Shown here: positions 33,894 through 42,139 of the stretch, piece by piece | Position numbering within the stretch: position 1 is the stretch's first letter | Layout: every line of letters begins with the position of its first letter | From: Micromonospora sp. ATCC 39149 | GTDB taxonomy: Bacteria; Actinomycetota; Actinomycetes; Mycobacteriales; Micromonosporaceae | NCBI RefSeq assembly: GCF_000158815.1 | Contig: NZ_GG657738.1 | Span: 3,406,972-3,470,971, forward strand | Length of the DNA: 64,000 nt | Reading direction: 5' to 3' | The notes under the pieces: generated by a model | Told to the model about the DNA's origin: nothing | The model's input: the letters and a program-made list of their open reading frames with translations, nothing else | Databases searched by the model: none | Program-made: the position numbers and the translations under genes

Positions 33894-34349
33894 TTGCAGA
33901 TCGACGCTGTGGATCAGCGAATCATTGCGCTGCTGGTGGCGGACGCCCGCGCCTCGTACGCCGACATCGGCACCCGGGTCTCGCTCTCCGCCCCGGCGGT
34001 CAAACGCCGGGTGGACCGGCTGCGCGCCGCCGGGGTGATCCGGGGATTCACGGCCGTCGTCGACCCGGCCGCCGTCGGCTGGACCACGGAGGCGTTCGTC
34101 GAGCTGTTCTGCGCCGGGCGGACCACCCCGGCCCAGATCGGGGTGGCCGTCCGCCGGCACCCCGAGGTCGTCGGGGCGTACACGGTCTCCGGGGAGGCGG
34201 ACGCGCTGGTGCACCTGCGCGCGGCGGACATCTCGCACCTGGAGGAGGCCCTCGAACGGCTGCGCGCCGAGTCGTTCGTCACCTCCACCCGCAGCACGAT
34301 CGTGCTCTCCCGCTTGGCCGAGTCCCCCGGTGTCGGCCCCTCCGCGTAG
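33894..34349 (+). CDS. Lrp/AsnC family transcriptional regulator
   Basis: The 151-residue regulator has an N-terminal helix-turn-helix (DAVDQRIIALLVADARASYAD, TRVSLSAPAVKRRVDRL) and a C-terminal ligand-binding RAM domain (GAYTVSGEADALVHLRA). It probably senses an amino acid and controls the divergent dimethylargininase gene 69 bp away, and perhaps itself. TTG 33894 is the likely start, with GAGGGCGG in front; TTG 33873 would add seven residues. It converges with the LPMO gene across a 15-bp stem-loop. Confidence 0.88.
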   Translation: MQIDAVDQRIIALLVADARASYADIGTRVSLSAPAVKRRVDRLRAAGVIRGFTAVVDPAAVGWTTEAFVELFCAGRTTPAQIGVAVRRHPEVVGAYTVSGEADALVHLRAADISHLEEALERLRAESFVTSTRSTIVLSRLAESPGVGPSA

Positions 34350-34405
34350 AACCGCCACGCGGTCGGCGACCATCGGCAGCCGGAGGCCTCGTCGTTCCGT
34401 GACAC

Positions 34406-34438
34406 GCTCTGGCCCGGGACAGGGTCCCGGGCCAGAGC
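34406..34438. terminator. Bidirectional stem-loop, 15-bp perfect stem
   Basis: GCTCTGGCCCGGGAC (34406-34420) and GTCCCGGGCCAGAGC (34424-34438) flank the loop AGG between the convergent Lrp and LPMO genes. Confidence 0.8.
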
Positions 34439-34461
34439 AGTGCGGCTGTCGGTCGCGCCGA

Positions 34462-35142
34462 TCAGGTGAAGTTCACGTCGCTGCACCACATGTAGGCCTG
34501 GTCGAGGTGGGATGCCTGCCAGATGACGAAGAGAATGTGGTGTCCGGTGTAACCGGAGGTCGAGACGTTGAACGTGATGTTCTGTGCCGGCGCGTAGCGT
34601 CCGGTCTGCGTGATGAAGTCGAGGTTCCCCCAACCGAGGGTCTGGGTGGCGGGATTGAACCCCTGCTTGCTGACGTAGACCCGGAAGAAGTCAGCGCCGT
34701 GGCTGGCCTGGTCGTACAACTGGACCGAGAAGCTGCGACCGACGTTGGTCGTCTTCCACGCTCCGGGCCGGTTCAGACTGTTGTTCCTGCTGAGGGCGTT
34801 GCTGCACAACTGCCCGTCGGGCGTGCGGGCCTGGAACTGTCCGCCGAGGCCGTCCCGCAATGCGCTCATCCAGTTCCACATGGTGTCGGGGTTGGCCTGA
34901 AACGCCTGGTAGCACATGGGGTCCTGCTGCTGCATGGCCGGATCCATGTGCTTACTGCCCCAGGTCTGCCAACACTGGTAGGCGCGGGTCGCCGGGCTGA
35001 CGATGGTGCCGTGGGCCTGGGCTGCGCCGGTCCAGGTCAGCACACCGGCCAGCATGGTGAGCACCATGACGGACGCTCGGACGGCCTGGCGGACCGCTGA
35101 CCGGGATCGGCGGCCGGACTGATCGGGTTTCGGGGAACGCAC
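34462..35142 (-). CDS. Secreted lytic polysaccharide monooxygenase (AA10, CBM33-like)
   Basis: The 226-residue protein has a signal peptide with a twin-arginine-like RRSR start and cleavage after AAQA, exposing the copper-binding His of HGTIVSPATR as residue 1 of the mature enzyme. The second copper His lies in GYTGHHILFVIWQASH, together with FNVSTS and AYMWCSDV of the family. It oxidatively cleaves chitin or cellulose outside the cell. The gene has a lower GC region upstream and no partner genes. Confidence 0.92.
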   Translation of the reverse strand: MRSPKPDQSGRRSRSAVRQAVRASVMVLTMLAGVLTWTGAAQAHGTIVSPATRAYQCWQTWGSKHMDPAMQQQDPMCYQAFQANPDTMWNWMSALRDGLGGQFQARTPDGQLCSNALSRNNSLNRPGAWKTTNVGRSFSVQLYDQASHGADFFRVYVSKQGFNPATQTLGWGNLDFITQTGRYAPAQNITFNVSTSGYTGHHILFVIWQASHLDQAYMWCSDVNFT

Positions 35143-35681
35143 TGAACATCCTCCTTCTCCGGTGACTCAAGATCGGCGCATATGCGCGCTCCCGACCAGC
35201 ATCGCATTCACAACCGTATATATCAATGACCGCCTATCAATATCGCTGTATTCGACACTGCCGACGCATTGTTGATCAGCAAACGCGCGGAACGGACATC
35301 ATTTTCTGCAGTGCCCACGACGCGGGTTCGCGTACCGGCATGCCCGGGGTGTGCGCCTTAACCGGTTTGACCGACGCCCGAGATCAGGAGGCCGGCAGAT
35401 CCGAGGATGTCAACATCGGGGAGAGCACGGGCTGACAACAGCCCCGACCTCGCCAGAACCGCCCGGGTGCCCGCACCCGGGCGCACGACGACCAGGCCGG
35501 GTGCCCGCTCCCCGGTTCACGACGACGACCCGACTCCCGGCCGGCTGCCCATCACCTTCGACCGTAAGGCACGGCGAGTCGCCGCGCGAGCTGGGCGGCC
35601 GAGCCCGAGAGAAACCATTGGCACGGGTGCCCACCGAGCCGGCGGGTGGGCCCGGCATCCGGGCCTCACCCGCCTCCAGAC
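35143..35681. other. Non-coding gap of 540 bp with an AT-rich start and an internal palindrome
   Basis: From about 35200 to 35310 the base composition is far lower in GC than the surroundings, which suits a promoter region for the LPMO gene. Further on, GCCCGGGTGC (35461-35470) and GCACCCGGGC (35473-35482) form perfect 10-bp arms with a 2-nt spacer. I see no supported gene; the open frames here look random. Confidence 0.5.
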
Positions 35682-36839
35682 TCAGAGATACATGCCGGTG
35701 CGGTGCTCGCCCTGGTCCCGCCGCCCGGGCTTGTCGCCCTCGCCGAAGAAGCGCTTGCCGCCGAACTCGCCGTGCAGCCGGTCGTCCAGCTCGTCGGCGA
35801 GGCCGGTCATCACCTGCACGGCGAGCATCAGGTGGGTGGCCTGGAAATCGCGGCCGAAGACCGGGATGGACGCCCATACGGTGTCGTCGGCGCAGTAGAG
35901 CCGGCCGATCGGCATCCGGTTGGTCAGCTCGGACAGCTTCACGTAGAGCCGCTCGGTGGGCTCGACCTCCGTGAGCACCGGCGAGAAGACGTCGACCAGC
36001 GGCGGATTGTCGCGGACCCGAACGAAGACCATCGCCGACCCGGCCCGGATGTTGAGATCACCGTCGGAGTCGACCTGCAACTTGTCGGGTTCGGACCTGA
36101 GCATGGCGGACACCACGGTCCGCACCTGCTCGGCCAGGACCAGCACGTCGGTGCTCGCCCCCCGCGCGGCGGCGGCCAGCGCCTCGTCCAGGTCCGCCTC
36201 GACGTCCTGGTCCTGGCCGAACTCGCTGCGCGCGGTGCCCAGGGGCTCCACCGGCACGGGCTCACCCTCGGCGTCGTGCACCAGGTACACCAGGAAAGCC
36301 GGGTGCGGCACGCCGTAGACGTCCCGAAGGGTGCGGGAGAGCAGCGCGGCCAGCCGGGTCGCCTCGGCGGTGTCGCCGGTCAGGCCGAAGTGCTCGCCGG
36401 AGCCCTCGACCACCCCGGGCGGGGACCAACCCAGCGCCACCATGTCCGCGACGGCCGCCCGGTCCAGCCGGTAGCCCTGCGGGAGGGTCGCGTTGCCGAC
36501 CGCCCGCGCGGAGAGCCGGCCGCCGTCGCCCAGGTCGACGCTGATGGAGTAGACCGCGTCGCCGGTGCCGGAGGCGGTGGGATCGAGGGTCAGCTCGACA
36601 TGCGAACCGGCGGGCAGCTCACGCAGCCGCTCGGCGAGGGCCCGGGCGAACTCGCGCCAGGCCTCCGTCACCTTGGCCCGCAGGTCGGTCGTGGTCGGCT
36701 CGTCCAGCAGGATCGACTCGTGCTGATGCTCCGACGGGCCGCCGTGGGCCGCCGGGCTGCCATGCTCCGGCGGGCCGCCATGCTCACGGGGGCCGCCGGG
36801 CGGGTCTGAGGCCGGCGTCGAGGGGTGGCCTACCGTCAT
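35682..36839 (-). CDS. YbjN / T3SS-chaperone-like (TY-Chap) protein
   Basis: This 385-residue cytoplasmic protein has a Gly/His/Pro-rich N-terminus and two YbjN-type domains: an N-terminal one (TTTDLRAKVTEAWREFARAL to about 165) and a C-terminal one (DGDLNIRAGSAMVFVRVRDNPPLVDVFSPVL, then TERLYVKLSELTN). Such chaperone-like domains fold as beta-sheets with helices and are thought to bind peptides; no client is known here. GGAGG lies 6 nt before the ATG. Confidence 0.7.
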   Translation of the reverse strand: MTVGHPSTPASDPPGGPREHGGPPEHGSPAAHGGPSEHQHESILLDEPTTTDLRAKVTEAWREFARALAERLRELPAGSHVELTLDPTASGTGDAVYSISVDLGDGGRLSARAVGNATLPQGYRLDRAAVADMVALGWSPPGVVEGSGEHFGLTGDTAEATRLAALLSRTLRDVYGVPHPAFLVYLVHDAEGEPVPVEPLGTARSEFGQDQDVEADLDEALAAAARGASTDVLVLAEQVRTVVSAMLRSEPDKLQVDSDGDLNIRAGSAMVFVRVRDNPPLVDVFSPVLTEVEPTERLYVKLSELTNRMPIGRLYCADDTVWASIPVFGRDFQATHLMLAVQVMTGLADELDDRLHGEFGGKRFFGEGDKPGRRDQGEHRTGMYL

Positions 36840-36891
36840 GATCGCCTCCGTCCGTTCGGGTCACCCTACCCAGGGTCGCCCGAAGCCCGAA

Positions 36892-37188
36892 TCAGGCCGG
36901 ACCGGGATCGGACACCGGCCCGCCGAAGCGGCCATCAGCCGGGGGCCGCTCACCCAGCTCGATCGGCCAACCGCCGGCCAGCTCGCTGAGCCGGCCGGCC
37001 GCCGCCACCGGGTCGGCCCCGCGCCCGACGGCCAGTCCGAGCAGGTACGCGGAGACCGGGGCACCCGGCCGCAGCACCTGGTGCGCGACGTCCCGGGCCA
37101 GGTCGAGCACAACCGGCACCGGCACCTCGGCGGGGTCCAGGCTCAACTCCGCGCAGGCCGCCGTGACCCAGTCCTCCAGCACCGTCAT
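36892..37188 (-). CDS. DUF6457 protein, coupled to mobA
   Basis: The 98-residue protein begins TVLEDWVTAACAELSLDPAEV and has an Asp/Val-rich helix VLDLARDVAHQVLRPGAPVSAYLLGLA, typical of the DUF6457 family that accompanies molybdenum-cofactor genes in actinobacteria. Its ATG overlaps the mobA stop codon by four bases (ATGA), so it is translated with mobA. It is a likely accessory protein of Moco synthesis or insertion, but its function is not known. Confidence 0.75.
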   Translation of the reverse strand: MTVLEDWVTAACAELSLDPAEVPVPVVLDLARDVAHQVLRPGAPVSAYLLGLAVGRGADPVAAAGRLSELAGGWPIELGERPPADGRFGGPVSDPGPA

Positions 37189-37784
37189 CGCGTCCACTCC
37201 TCCGCCCGGCGTACGTCCTCGTCAGTGTCGCAGTCGAACCAGGGCGGTGGGCCCGCCCCGGGCCAGGGCACGTCGCGCACGGTCAACCCGGCGAGCAGCG
37301 CCCGCACCGACGCGCCGTCGAGCGAGCCGCCCCGGGCGGCGGCGAGCCGGTCGAGCGCGACCCGCAGCGGAGCGACCCGCCACACCCCGCACAGATGCTG
37401 CCGCCGGCCGTCGAGGTCGACGAGACACGCCCCGTCCACCGCCGGGTCGGCGAGCTGGTCGCGCAGCAGGCGCACCGCGTCCCGGGTCAGCAGGGGCAGG
37501 TCGGCGGCGAGTAGCGCCACGGTCGGCGTACCGGCGGGCAGCAGGGACAGACCCGCCGCGACCGCAGCGACCGGCCCGCCTCCCGGAGGGCTCTCCCGGG
37601 TCGACCGGACCCCCGTTGGCACCGGGCCGGCTGGGCCCACCACGACCCGGACGTCGGCGTCGACGACGGCGTCAAGCACCCGGTCGCGCATCGACCGGCC
37701 GCCGATTGGCACCCCGGCCTTGTCCACGCCGCCCATCCGGCGCGCGGCCCCGCCCGCCAGCACGACCGCCGCCCAGTCCGCCAC
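37185..37784 (-). CDS. mobA: Molybdenum cofactor guanylyltransferase
   Basis: The 199-residue nucleotidyltransferase has the GTP-binding start VVLAGGAARRMGGVDKAGVPIGG and the metal-binding LLAADLPLLTRDAV. It links GMP to molybdopterin to form the bis-MGD cofactor of formate dehydrogenase and nitrate reductase type enzymes. Its gene is followed by DUF6457 with a 4-base overlap. GTG 37784 lies 6 nt after TACGGT; a longer frame from 37919 is rejected because the added residues are low-complexity and Arg-rich. Confidence 0.9.
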   Translation of the reverse strand: MADWAAVVLAGGAARRMGGVDKAGVPIGGRSMRDRVLDAVVDADVRVVVGPAGPVPTGVRSTRESPPGGGPVAAVAAGLSLLPAGTPTVALLAADLPLLTRDAVRLLRDQLADPAVDGACLVDLDGRRQHLCGVWRVAPLRVALDRLAAARGGSLDGASVRALLAGLTVRDVPWPGAGPPPWFDCDTDEDVRRAEEWTR

Positions 37785-37790
37785 GCGGTC

Positions 37791-37796
37791 ACCGTA
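37791..37796 (-). promoter_or_regulatory. -10 box, leaderless mobA
   Basis: On the minus strand TACGGT, 6 nt, then GTG at 37784. Confidence 0.5.
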
Positions 37797-38130
37797 CCCG
37801 CCCGGCCCGGCCGGGGGGCCGGCGCGTGCGGCGGAACGGTCACGTCGGCCCGGCCGGCGTCGGCGGGACGCTCCGGGAGGTGCCGAAGGGGCGGGCCCGG
37901 AGCGGGGTCGTGGGAGCATGTCACGGAGCGGAAGCGCGACGGCTGTACACCTCCTCGGGCGCCTACCTGGGCGACTGGGCCTGCGCGTCGTCGGGGGTCG
38001 GGGCGAACTCGTGGTCGGTGCGCTTCGGGCGGACCCTCATTCAGAGCAGTCCGGTGAACTCGGTAGGAGTGGCCAACGGTGCGAGCCTCGGCCAATCACC
38101 GAACGTCTGAGCCCGAAGGATCCGGCGGCG

Positions 38131-38160
38131 AGCCGGCGGGCCGCTCCCAGCCCGCCGGCT
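38131..38160 (-). terminator. Stem-loop downstream of the anti-sigma-like gene
   Basis: AGCCGGCGGGC (38131-38141) and GCCCGCCGGCT (38150-38160) form an 11-bp perfect stem around an 8-nt loop, about 35 nt after the stop codon of the gene that ends at 38196. Confidence 0.65.
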
Positions 38161-38195
38161 GCCGAGACCTCACCGAGGCGCGGCAGGCTGGTGGA

Positions 38196-38888
38196 TCAGC
38201 CGCCCACGGTCTGCGCCTCGTCGGTGACGGTGACGCCCTCCGCGAAGCGCACGATCTGGTCGTCGCCGAGGCCCAGCGCCCCCGGGACCTGCACCAGGAC
38301 CCGCCGCCCCGAGGCGTCCGGGAAAACCAGCCACCGGACGTCCGACAGCTTGCCCTCCGCCTCCCACGGGAAGCCGAGCTGACCCGCCCTGCCGTTGACG
38401 TCGACCTGCGTCACGGGCGTCCCCTCGGGAAGCCGGGACAGGCTTTGCAGGGACACCGAGATCTGGCCCTGGAGGCTGACGGCGTGCCCGGGAGCCGGCG
38501 GGGCCGGCTCCTTGCCGGGCGGCGCCACCACGAACATGCTCCTGTCCGACGAGACCACCCGCCAGCCCTGCGGCACGGTGCTCACCTCGAAGCCGACCGG
38601 CTGGGCGCCGGTGTAGGCGACGAGCTGTAGCCGCGTCGCCTGCGTCGCCGTCGGGGCGGGCCCGCCCGCGGCAGTGGTCGTGGGCATGGCACCGCTGAAC
38701 TGCCCGGCGCCCACCACCGCGACGGCGGCGGCGACGACGGCGGCGCTGGACCACGCGAAGCGTTGCCGCCGGCGGCGGGTCAGCGCGCGGTTTCCCCGGG
38801 CCACGTCGCCGGCGACGACATCCGGGCTGGTCCGGTCGGGCGTGACGGCACTGGGCAGGGCCCGCAGGACGTCCATGACGTCTGGCAT
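38196..38888 (-). CDS. Membrane protein, putative anti-sigma factor for the SigE-family sigma
   Basis: The 230-residue protein has a short N-terminal cytoplasmic region (MPDVMDVLRALPSAVTPD), one membrane helix (about 46-66) and an extracellular domain of about 160 residues with a WRVVSSDRSMFVVAPPG strand pair. The layout of a small N-terminus, one helix and an outside domain resembles anti-sigma proteins, and it lies directly downstream of a SigE-family sigma gene in the same direction. No zinc-binding HxxxCxxC motif is present. Role inferred from context. Confidence 0.6.
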   Translation of the reverse strand: MPDVMDVLRALPSAVTPDRTSPDVVAGDVARGNRALTRRRRQRFAWSSAAVVAAAVAVVGAGQFSGAMPTTTAAGGPAPTATQATRLQLVAYTGAQPVGFEVSTVPQGWRVVSSDRSMFVVAPPGKEPAPPAPGHAVSLQGQISVSLQSLSRLPEGTPVTQVDVNGRAGQLGFPWEAEGKLSDVRWLVFPDASGRRVLVQVPGALGLGDDQIVRFAEGVTVTDEAQTVGG

Positions 38889-38948
38889 GTCGGTACTCCT
38901 TCGATCGGTCGAACGGGGTTCGGATGAGGGTCGAGGTCGAGGTCGGGG

Positions 38949-39455
38949 TCAGGCGAAGTCGTACGCATGTCCGGGGAGGAGCGCCCGCAGCCGCTCCAGC
39001 CCTCGGGCGCTCTGGCTCTTGACGTTGCCCTCGCTGCACCGCATGGCGTCGGCGGTCTCGGTGACGCTCAGCCCCTCGACGTACCGCAGCACCACCGCCG
39101 CCCGCATGCTGTTCGGCAGGGTCGCCAGCAACGCCAGCACCCTCGTCTCGTCGCCGCCCGCGTCCTCGCCGGCCACGACGTCGGGCAACTGCGCGTGCAC
39201 CCGCTCACGCCGGTGGAACAGGCTCCGGCGCTCGTCCGTCGCCGCGTTCACGACACACCGCCGCGCGTACGCATACGCGGTGTCCGGCCGCACCCTCGGC
39301 CAGGCCAGGTACAGGCGAGTCAGCGCCGTCTGCACCACGTCCTCGGCCCTGGCCAGGTCACCGGAGACCAACAACGTCGCCACGCGCACCAGCGCGGCGC
39401 GCCGGGCCGACACGAACTCGGTGAACTCGCGATCCCGTTCGGAAGGCCGTTTCAC
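38949..39455 (-). CDS. SigE-family RNA polymerase sigma factor (ECF)
   Basis: The 168-residue ECF sigma has region 2 (VRVATLLVSGDLARAEDVVQTALTRL and YARRCVVNAATDERR) and region 4 (LPNSMRAAVVLRYVEGLSVTETADAM, CSEGNVKSQSARGLERLRALL). SigE-family factors are numerous in Streptomyces and Micromonospora and usually pair with a membrane anti-sigma, as the next gene suggests. GTG 39455 is the likely start, with AGAGGTGG upstream. The family is not the same as SigE of mycobacteria. Confidence 0.9.
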   Translation of the reverse strand: MKRPSERDREFTEFVSARRAALVRVATLLVSGDLARAEDVVQTALTRLYLAWPRVRPDTAYAYARRCVVNAATDERRSLFHRRERVHAQLPDVVAGEDAGGDETRVLALLATLPNSMRAAVVLRYVEGLSVTETADAMRCSEGNVKSQSARGLERLRALLPGHAYDFA

Positions 39456-39712
39456 AGGCCACCCACCTCTCCTCGTCCCCGCTTGCCACTCGGACACCTC
39501 TCCTACGGGATCGCCGCCGGATCCGTTGCATGCCGGGCGAGTAGCTTCGCCGCCACCGCCGGCCCAAGCCCGCGCCGGCCGCCCCGGAAAAACCAGGCCA
39601 CGACCGAGCACCCGATGCCCTCCAGGCGGCCCTTCCGGGAGGAGTTCGACGGCCGACGAGGCCGCCACCTGCGGCGGCCGGGGTCCGAACCTCGACGAGG
39701 TGACCGGTCGGG

Positions 39713-39718
39713 CAGGAT
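39713..39718 (+). promoter_or_regulatory. -10-like box, fdhD
   Basis: CAGGAT, 6 nt, then ATG at 39725. Confidence 0.4.
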
Positions 39719-39724
39719 GGCGGG

Positions 39725-40579
39725 ATGGGACGGGCGACTGACCGGCGGAGCGTGCTGCGGATCGACGTCGACGCGGCGGACCCGGCCCGCCGAGCCGTGC
39801 GCCGGCCGGACAGCCTCTCGGTCGAGGAGCCGCTGGAGATCCGGGTCGGGCCGGGTGGCCCGGGTCGCCGACGGCCGTTGGCGGTGACCATGCGTACCCC
39901 CGGCGACGACCTCGACCTGGCGATCGGTTTCCTGCTCACCGAGGGGCTGATCCGCGACGACGCGGACGTGCGCACGGCCCAGCTCTGCGCAGGCCCGGAC
40001 ACCCCGAACACGTACAACGTGGTCGACGTGGTGCTCGCCCCCGGCGTGCCCGAGCCAGCCGCCGACCCGACCCGGAACTTCTACACCACCAGCTCCTGCG
40101 GGGTCTGCGGCAAGGCGAGCATCGACGCGGTGCGGACCCGCTCCAGGTACGCCGTCGCGGACGACCCACTCACCGTGCCGGCCACGCTGCTGGCCGAGCT
40201 GCCGGACCGGCTGCGCGCCGCGCAGCGTCACTTCGACCGCACCGGCGGGCTGCACGCCGCCGCGCTCTTCACCGGCGACGGGGAGTTGGTGGTGCTGCGC
40301 GAGGACGTCGGCCGGCACAACGCCGTCGACAAGGTCGTCGGTTGGGCCGTCCGGCAGGGCCGCCTGCCACTGGCCGGGCACCTGCTGCTGGTCTCCGGGC
40401 GAGCGAGCTTCGAGCTGACCCAGAAGGCGTGGATGGCGGGCGTGCCGCTGCTCGCGGCGGTCTCCGCCCCCAGCACTTTGGCCGGGGACCTCGCCGAGGA
40501 GGCGGGCATGACTTTGGTCGGCTTCCTGCGCGACCGGGCCATGAACGTCTACGCGGGAGCCCACCGGATCGGCCACTGA
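39725..40579 (+). CDS. fdhD: Formate dehydrogenase accessory sulfurtransferase FdhD
   Basis: The 284-residue protein has the CxxC motif SSCGVCGK (residues near 120) plus [16 protein letters not shown] and [20 protein letters not shown], all diagnostic. FdhD carries sulfur from a cysteine desulfurase to the molybdenum cofactor of formate dehydrogenase. Together with mobA and moaA/C/D/E it indicates a molybdoenzyme of this type. CAGGAT lies 6 nt before the ATG. Divergent from the sigma gene. Confidence 0.95.
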   Translation: MGRATDRRSVLRIDVDAADPARRAVRRPDSLSVEEPLEIRVGPGGPGRRRPLAVTMRTPGDDLDLAIGFLLTEGLIRDDADVRTAQLCAGPDTPNTYNVVDVVLAPGVPEPAADPTRNFYTTSSCGVCGKASIDAVRTRSRYAVADDPLTVPATLLAELPDRLRAAQRHFDRTGGLHAAALFTGDGELVVLREDVGRHNAVDKVVGWAVRQGRLPLAGHLLLVSGRASFELTQKAWMAGVPLLAAVSAPSTLAGDLAEEAGMTLVGFLRDRAMNVYAGAHRIGH

Positions 40580-40712
40580 CCAGGCATTCACGGATTACTC
40601 ACCGGTTGTTATGGCGATGCTCACGCCAGTGCGGACACCGCCGGACCGATGCGCCATGCAACGATCGACACACGCTACGTGAGCGTTGACGTGTAGCGGC
40701 TGGCGGAAGGAC

Positions 40713-41985
40713 ATGCGCGTCGGCATGCAGCAGCGGGCTGGTTTCGGGCAGTGGCTCCGGGCGTTGCGGGGCAACCGCGGCCTGACCCAGGAGGAGCTGG
40801 CCGAGGCGTCCGGGTCCAGCGTCCGCACCATCCGGGAGATGGAACGCGGCCGGGTCCGCACACCCCAGCGGCGTACGGTCGGGCTCCTCGCCGACGCGCT
40901 CGGCCTGGCCGGCGCGGACCGCGACCGCTTCCTCGGCCTGGCCCGCGCCGGCCACCGCCCGTCCGCGCCCGTGGCCGCCACCCCGGGTGGTCCCTTCGGA
41001 GCTGCCCGCCGCCGTGCCGAACCTCATCGGCCGGGAGGCGGAGCTCGCCGTGCTGGCCCGCCTGACCACCGGGGTCACCGACGGCAGCGCCACGACCGCC
41101 TCCGTCGTCGTGCTGCACGGTCCACCCGGCACCGGCAAGAGCAGCCTCACGGTCGCCGCCGGGCACCGTCTCGGCACCGGGTTCGCCGACGGCCAGCTTT
41201 TCCTCGACCTGCACGGCACCGCCCCCGCCGGCCCCGTCGATCCGGCCGAGGCACTGGCCGGCCTGCTGCGCTCCCTCGGGCTGCCCGAGGACGCGATCCC
41301 GGGCCCGCCCGAGCAGCGGGGCCGGCTGTTCCGCACCCTCACCCGGAACCGGCGCCTGCTGATCGTGGCGGACGACGCCGCCGACGAGGCCCAGGTACGC
41401 CCGCTACTGCCGGCCGGCCGGCACTGCCTGACCCTGGTCACCAGCCGGCGCCCGCTGACCGGGCTCACCGGTGCCGTCCGGGTCCCCGTCGGGCTGCTCG
41501 CCCCGGAGGCCGCCCGACGGCTGCTCGCCTCGATCGTCGGCGAGGACCGGCTGGCCGCCGACCCGGCGGCCACGGCCGAGCTGGTGGAGCTCTGCGGCCG
41601 GCTGCCGCTGGCGATCCGGGTCGCCGGCAACCGGCTGGCCAGCCGGCCAGGGTGGCCGGTCGCCCAACTCGCCGCCCAACTCGCCGACCCGCACCGCCGG
41701 TTGACCGCGCTGACCGCCGGGGACCTCGACGTCCGGGCCGCGTTCGACGTGTCGTACCGCCGGCTCGGCCCGGCCGCCGCCGGGGTCTTCCGGCGGGCGT
41801 CCCTCGTGCCCGGGGCGGAGTTCGACGCCGCGCTGCTCGCCGCCGTCACGGGCATCGACGTCGAGAGGGCGGCGGCGGCCGCCGAGGAACTGGTGGACGC
41901 CGGTCTGCTGCTTCCCCGAGATGATGGGTACGAGTTCCACGGCCTGGCCCGGATCTACGCCCGCGAACGCCTCTCCGAGGAGTAA
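40713..41985 (+). pseudogene. XRE/NB-ARC transcriptional regulator, broken by a one-base frameshift and truncated at a hairpin element
   Basis: From ATG 40713 (GGAAGG upstream) an N-terminal XRE helix-turn-helix (WLRALRGNRGLTQEELAEASG, VRTIREMERGRVRTP) is encoded. After APVAATP one extra G in GGG at 40985-40987 shifts the frame; without it the text continues VVPSELPAAVPNLIGREAEL into an NB-ARC ATPase (HGPPGTGKSSLTVAAG Walker A, LLIVADDA Walker B, GRLPLAIRVAGNRL). Relatives normally extend into TPR repeats; here the gene stops at ARERLSEE exactly where the hairpin element begins. The frameshift could be an assembly error, but the short C-terminus could reflect element insertion. Confidence 0.75.
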
Positions 41986-42034
41986 GGAAGGGCCCCCTGT
42001 TAACGCCTGAGGTATAGAAGGGTCCCCCTCTCAC
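41983..42034 (+). repeat. Dispersed hairpin element, copy 5 (type II)
   Basis: The copy starts TAAGGAAGGGCCCCC; its TAA is the stop codon of the XRE/NB-ARC gene. It continues GTTAACGCCTGAGG and ends AGAAGGGTCCCCCTCTCAC, with an imperfect right stem. A convergent protease gene ends 105 bp away. Confidence 0.85.
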
Positions 42035-42079
42035 GCAGCGCGAACCAGCGCAGCGCGAACCAGCGCAGCGTGAACGGCA
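42035..42079 (+). repeat. 15-bp tandem repeat, three units
   Basis: GCAGCGCGAACCAGC (42035-42049) is repeated exactly at 42050-42064 and imperfectly at 42065-42079, directly after the hairpin element. Confidence 0.75.
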
Positions 42080-42083
42080 GAGC

Positions 42084-42121
42084 GGTGGGCCCCACCGGGT
42101 GCCCGCCCGGTGGAGCCCACC
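42084..42121 (-). terminator. Stem-loop downstream of the secreted protease gene
   Basis: GTGGGCCCCACCGGG (42085-42099) pairs with CCCGGTGGAGCCCAC (42106-42120) with one mismatch in fifteen; one more flanking pair extends the stem. Confidence 0.65.
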
Positions 42122-42139
42122 TGTGGTGGAAAGCTGTGA

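Larger units (their letters stand above)
37785..38195. other. Non-coding gap of 411 bp
   Basis: No convincing gene is seen. The region holds the mobA -10 box at its left end and a perfect stem-loop (38131-38160) at the right end. A frame of about 70 codons on the plus strand has ordinary composition but no recognisable family, and its extension depends on reading through repeat-rich sequence. Confidence 0.4.

Noticed and set aside
37902..38110. Plus-strand frame with LYTSSGAYLGDWACASSG between mobA and the anti-sigma gene
   Set aside because: No start signal, no recognisable family and no ribosome-binding site; kept as non-coding gap.
41035..41200. Possible CRISPR or phage features in the XRE/NB-ARC region
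   Set aside because: There is no array of equal spacers and no phage structural gene; the XRE domain belongs to a bacterial regulator.
42035..42079. 15-bp tandem repeat as part of the hairpin element
   Set aside because: It appears after only one of six element copies, so it is a local duplication.
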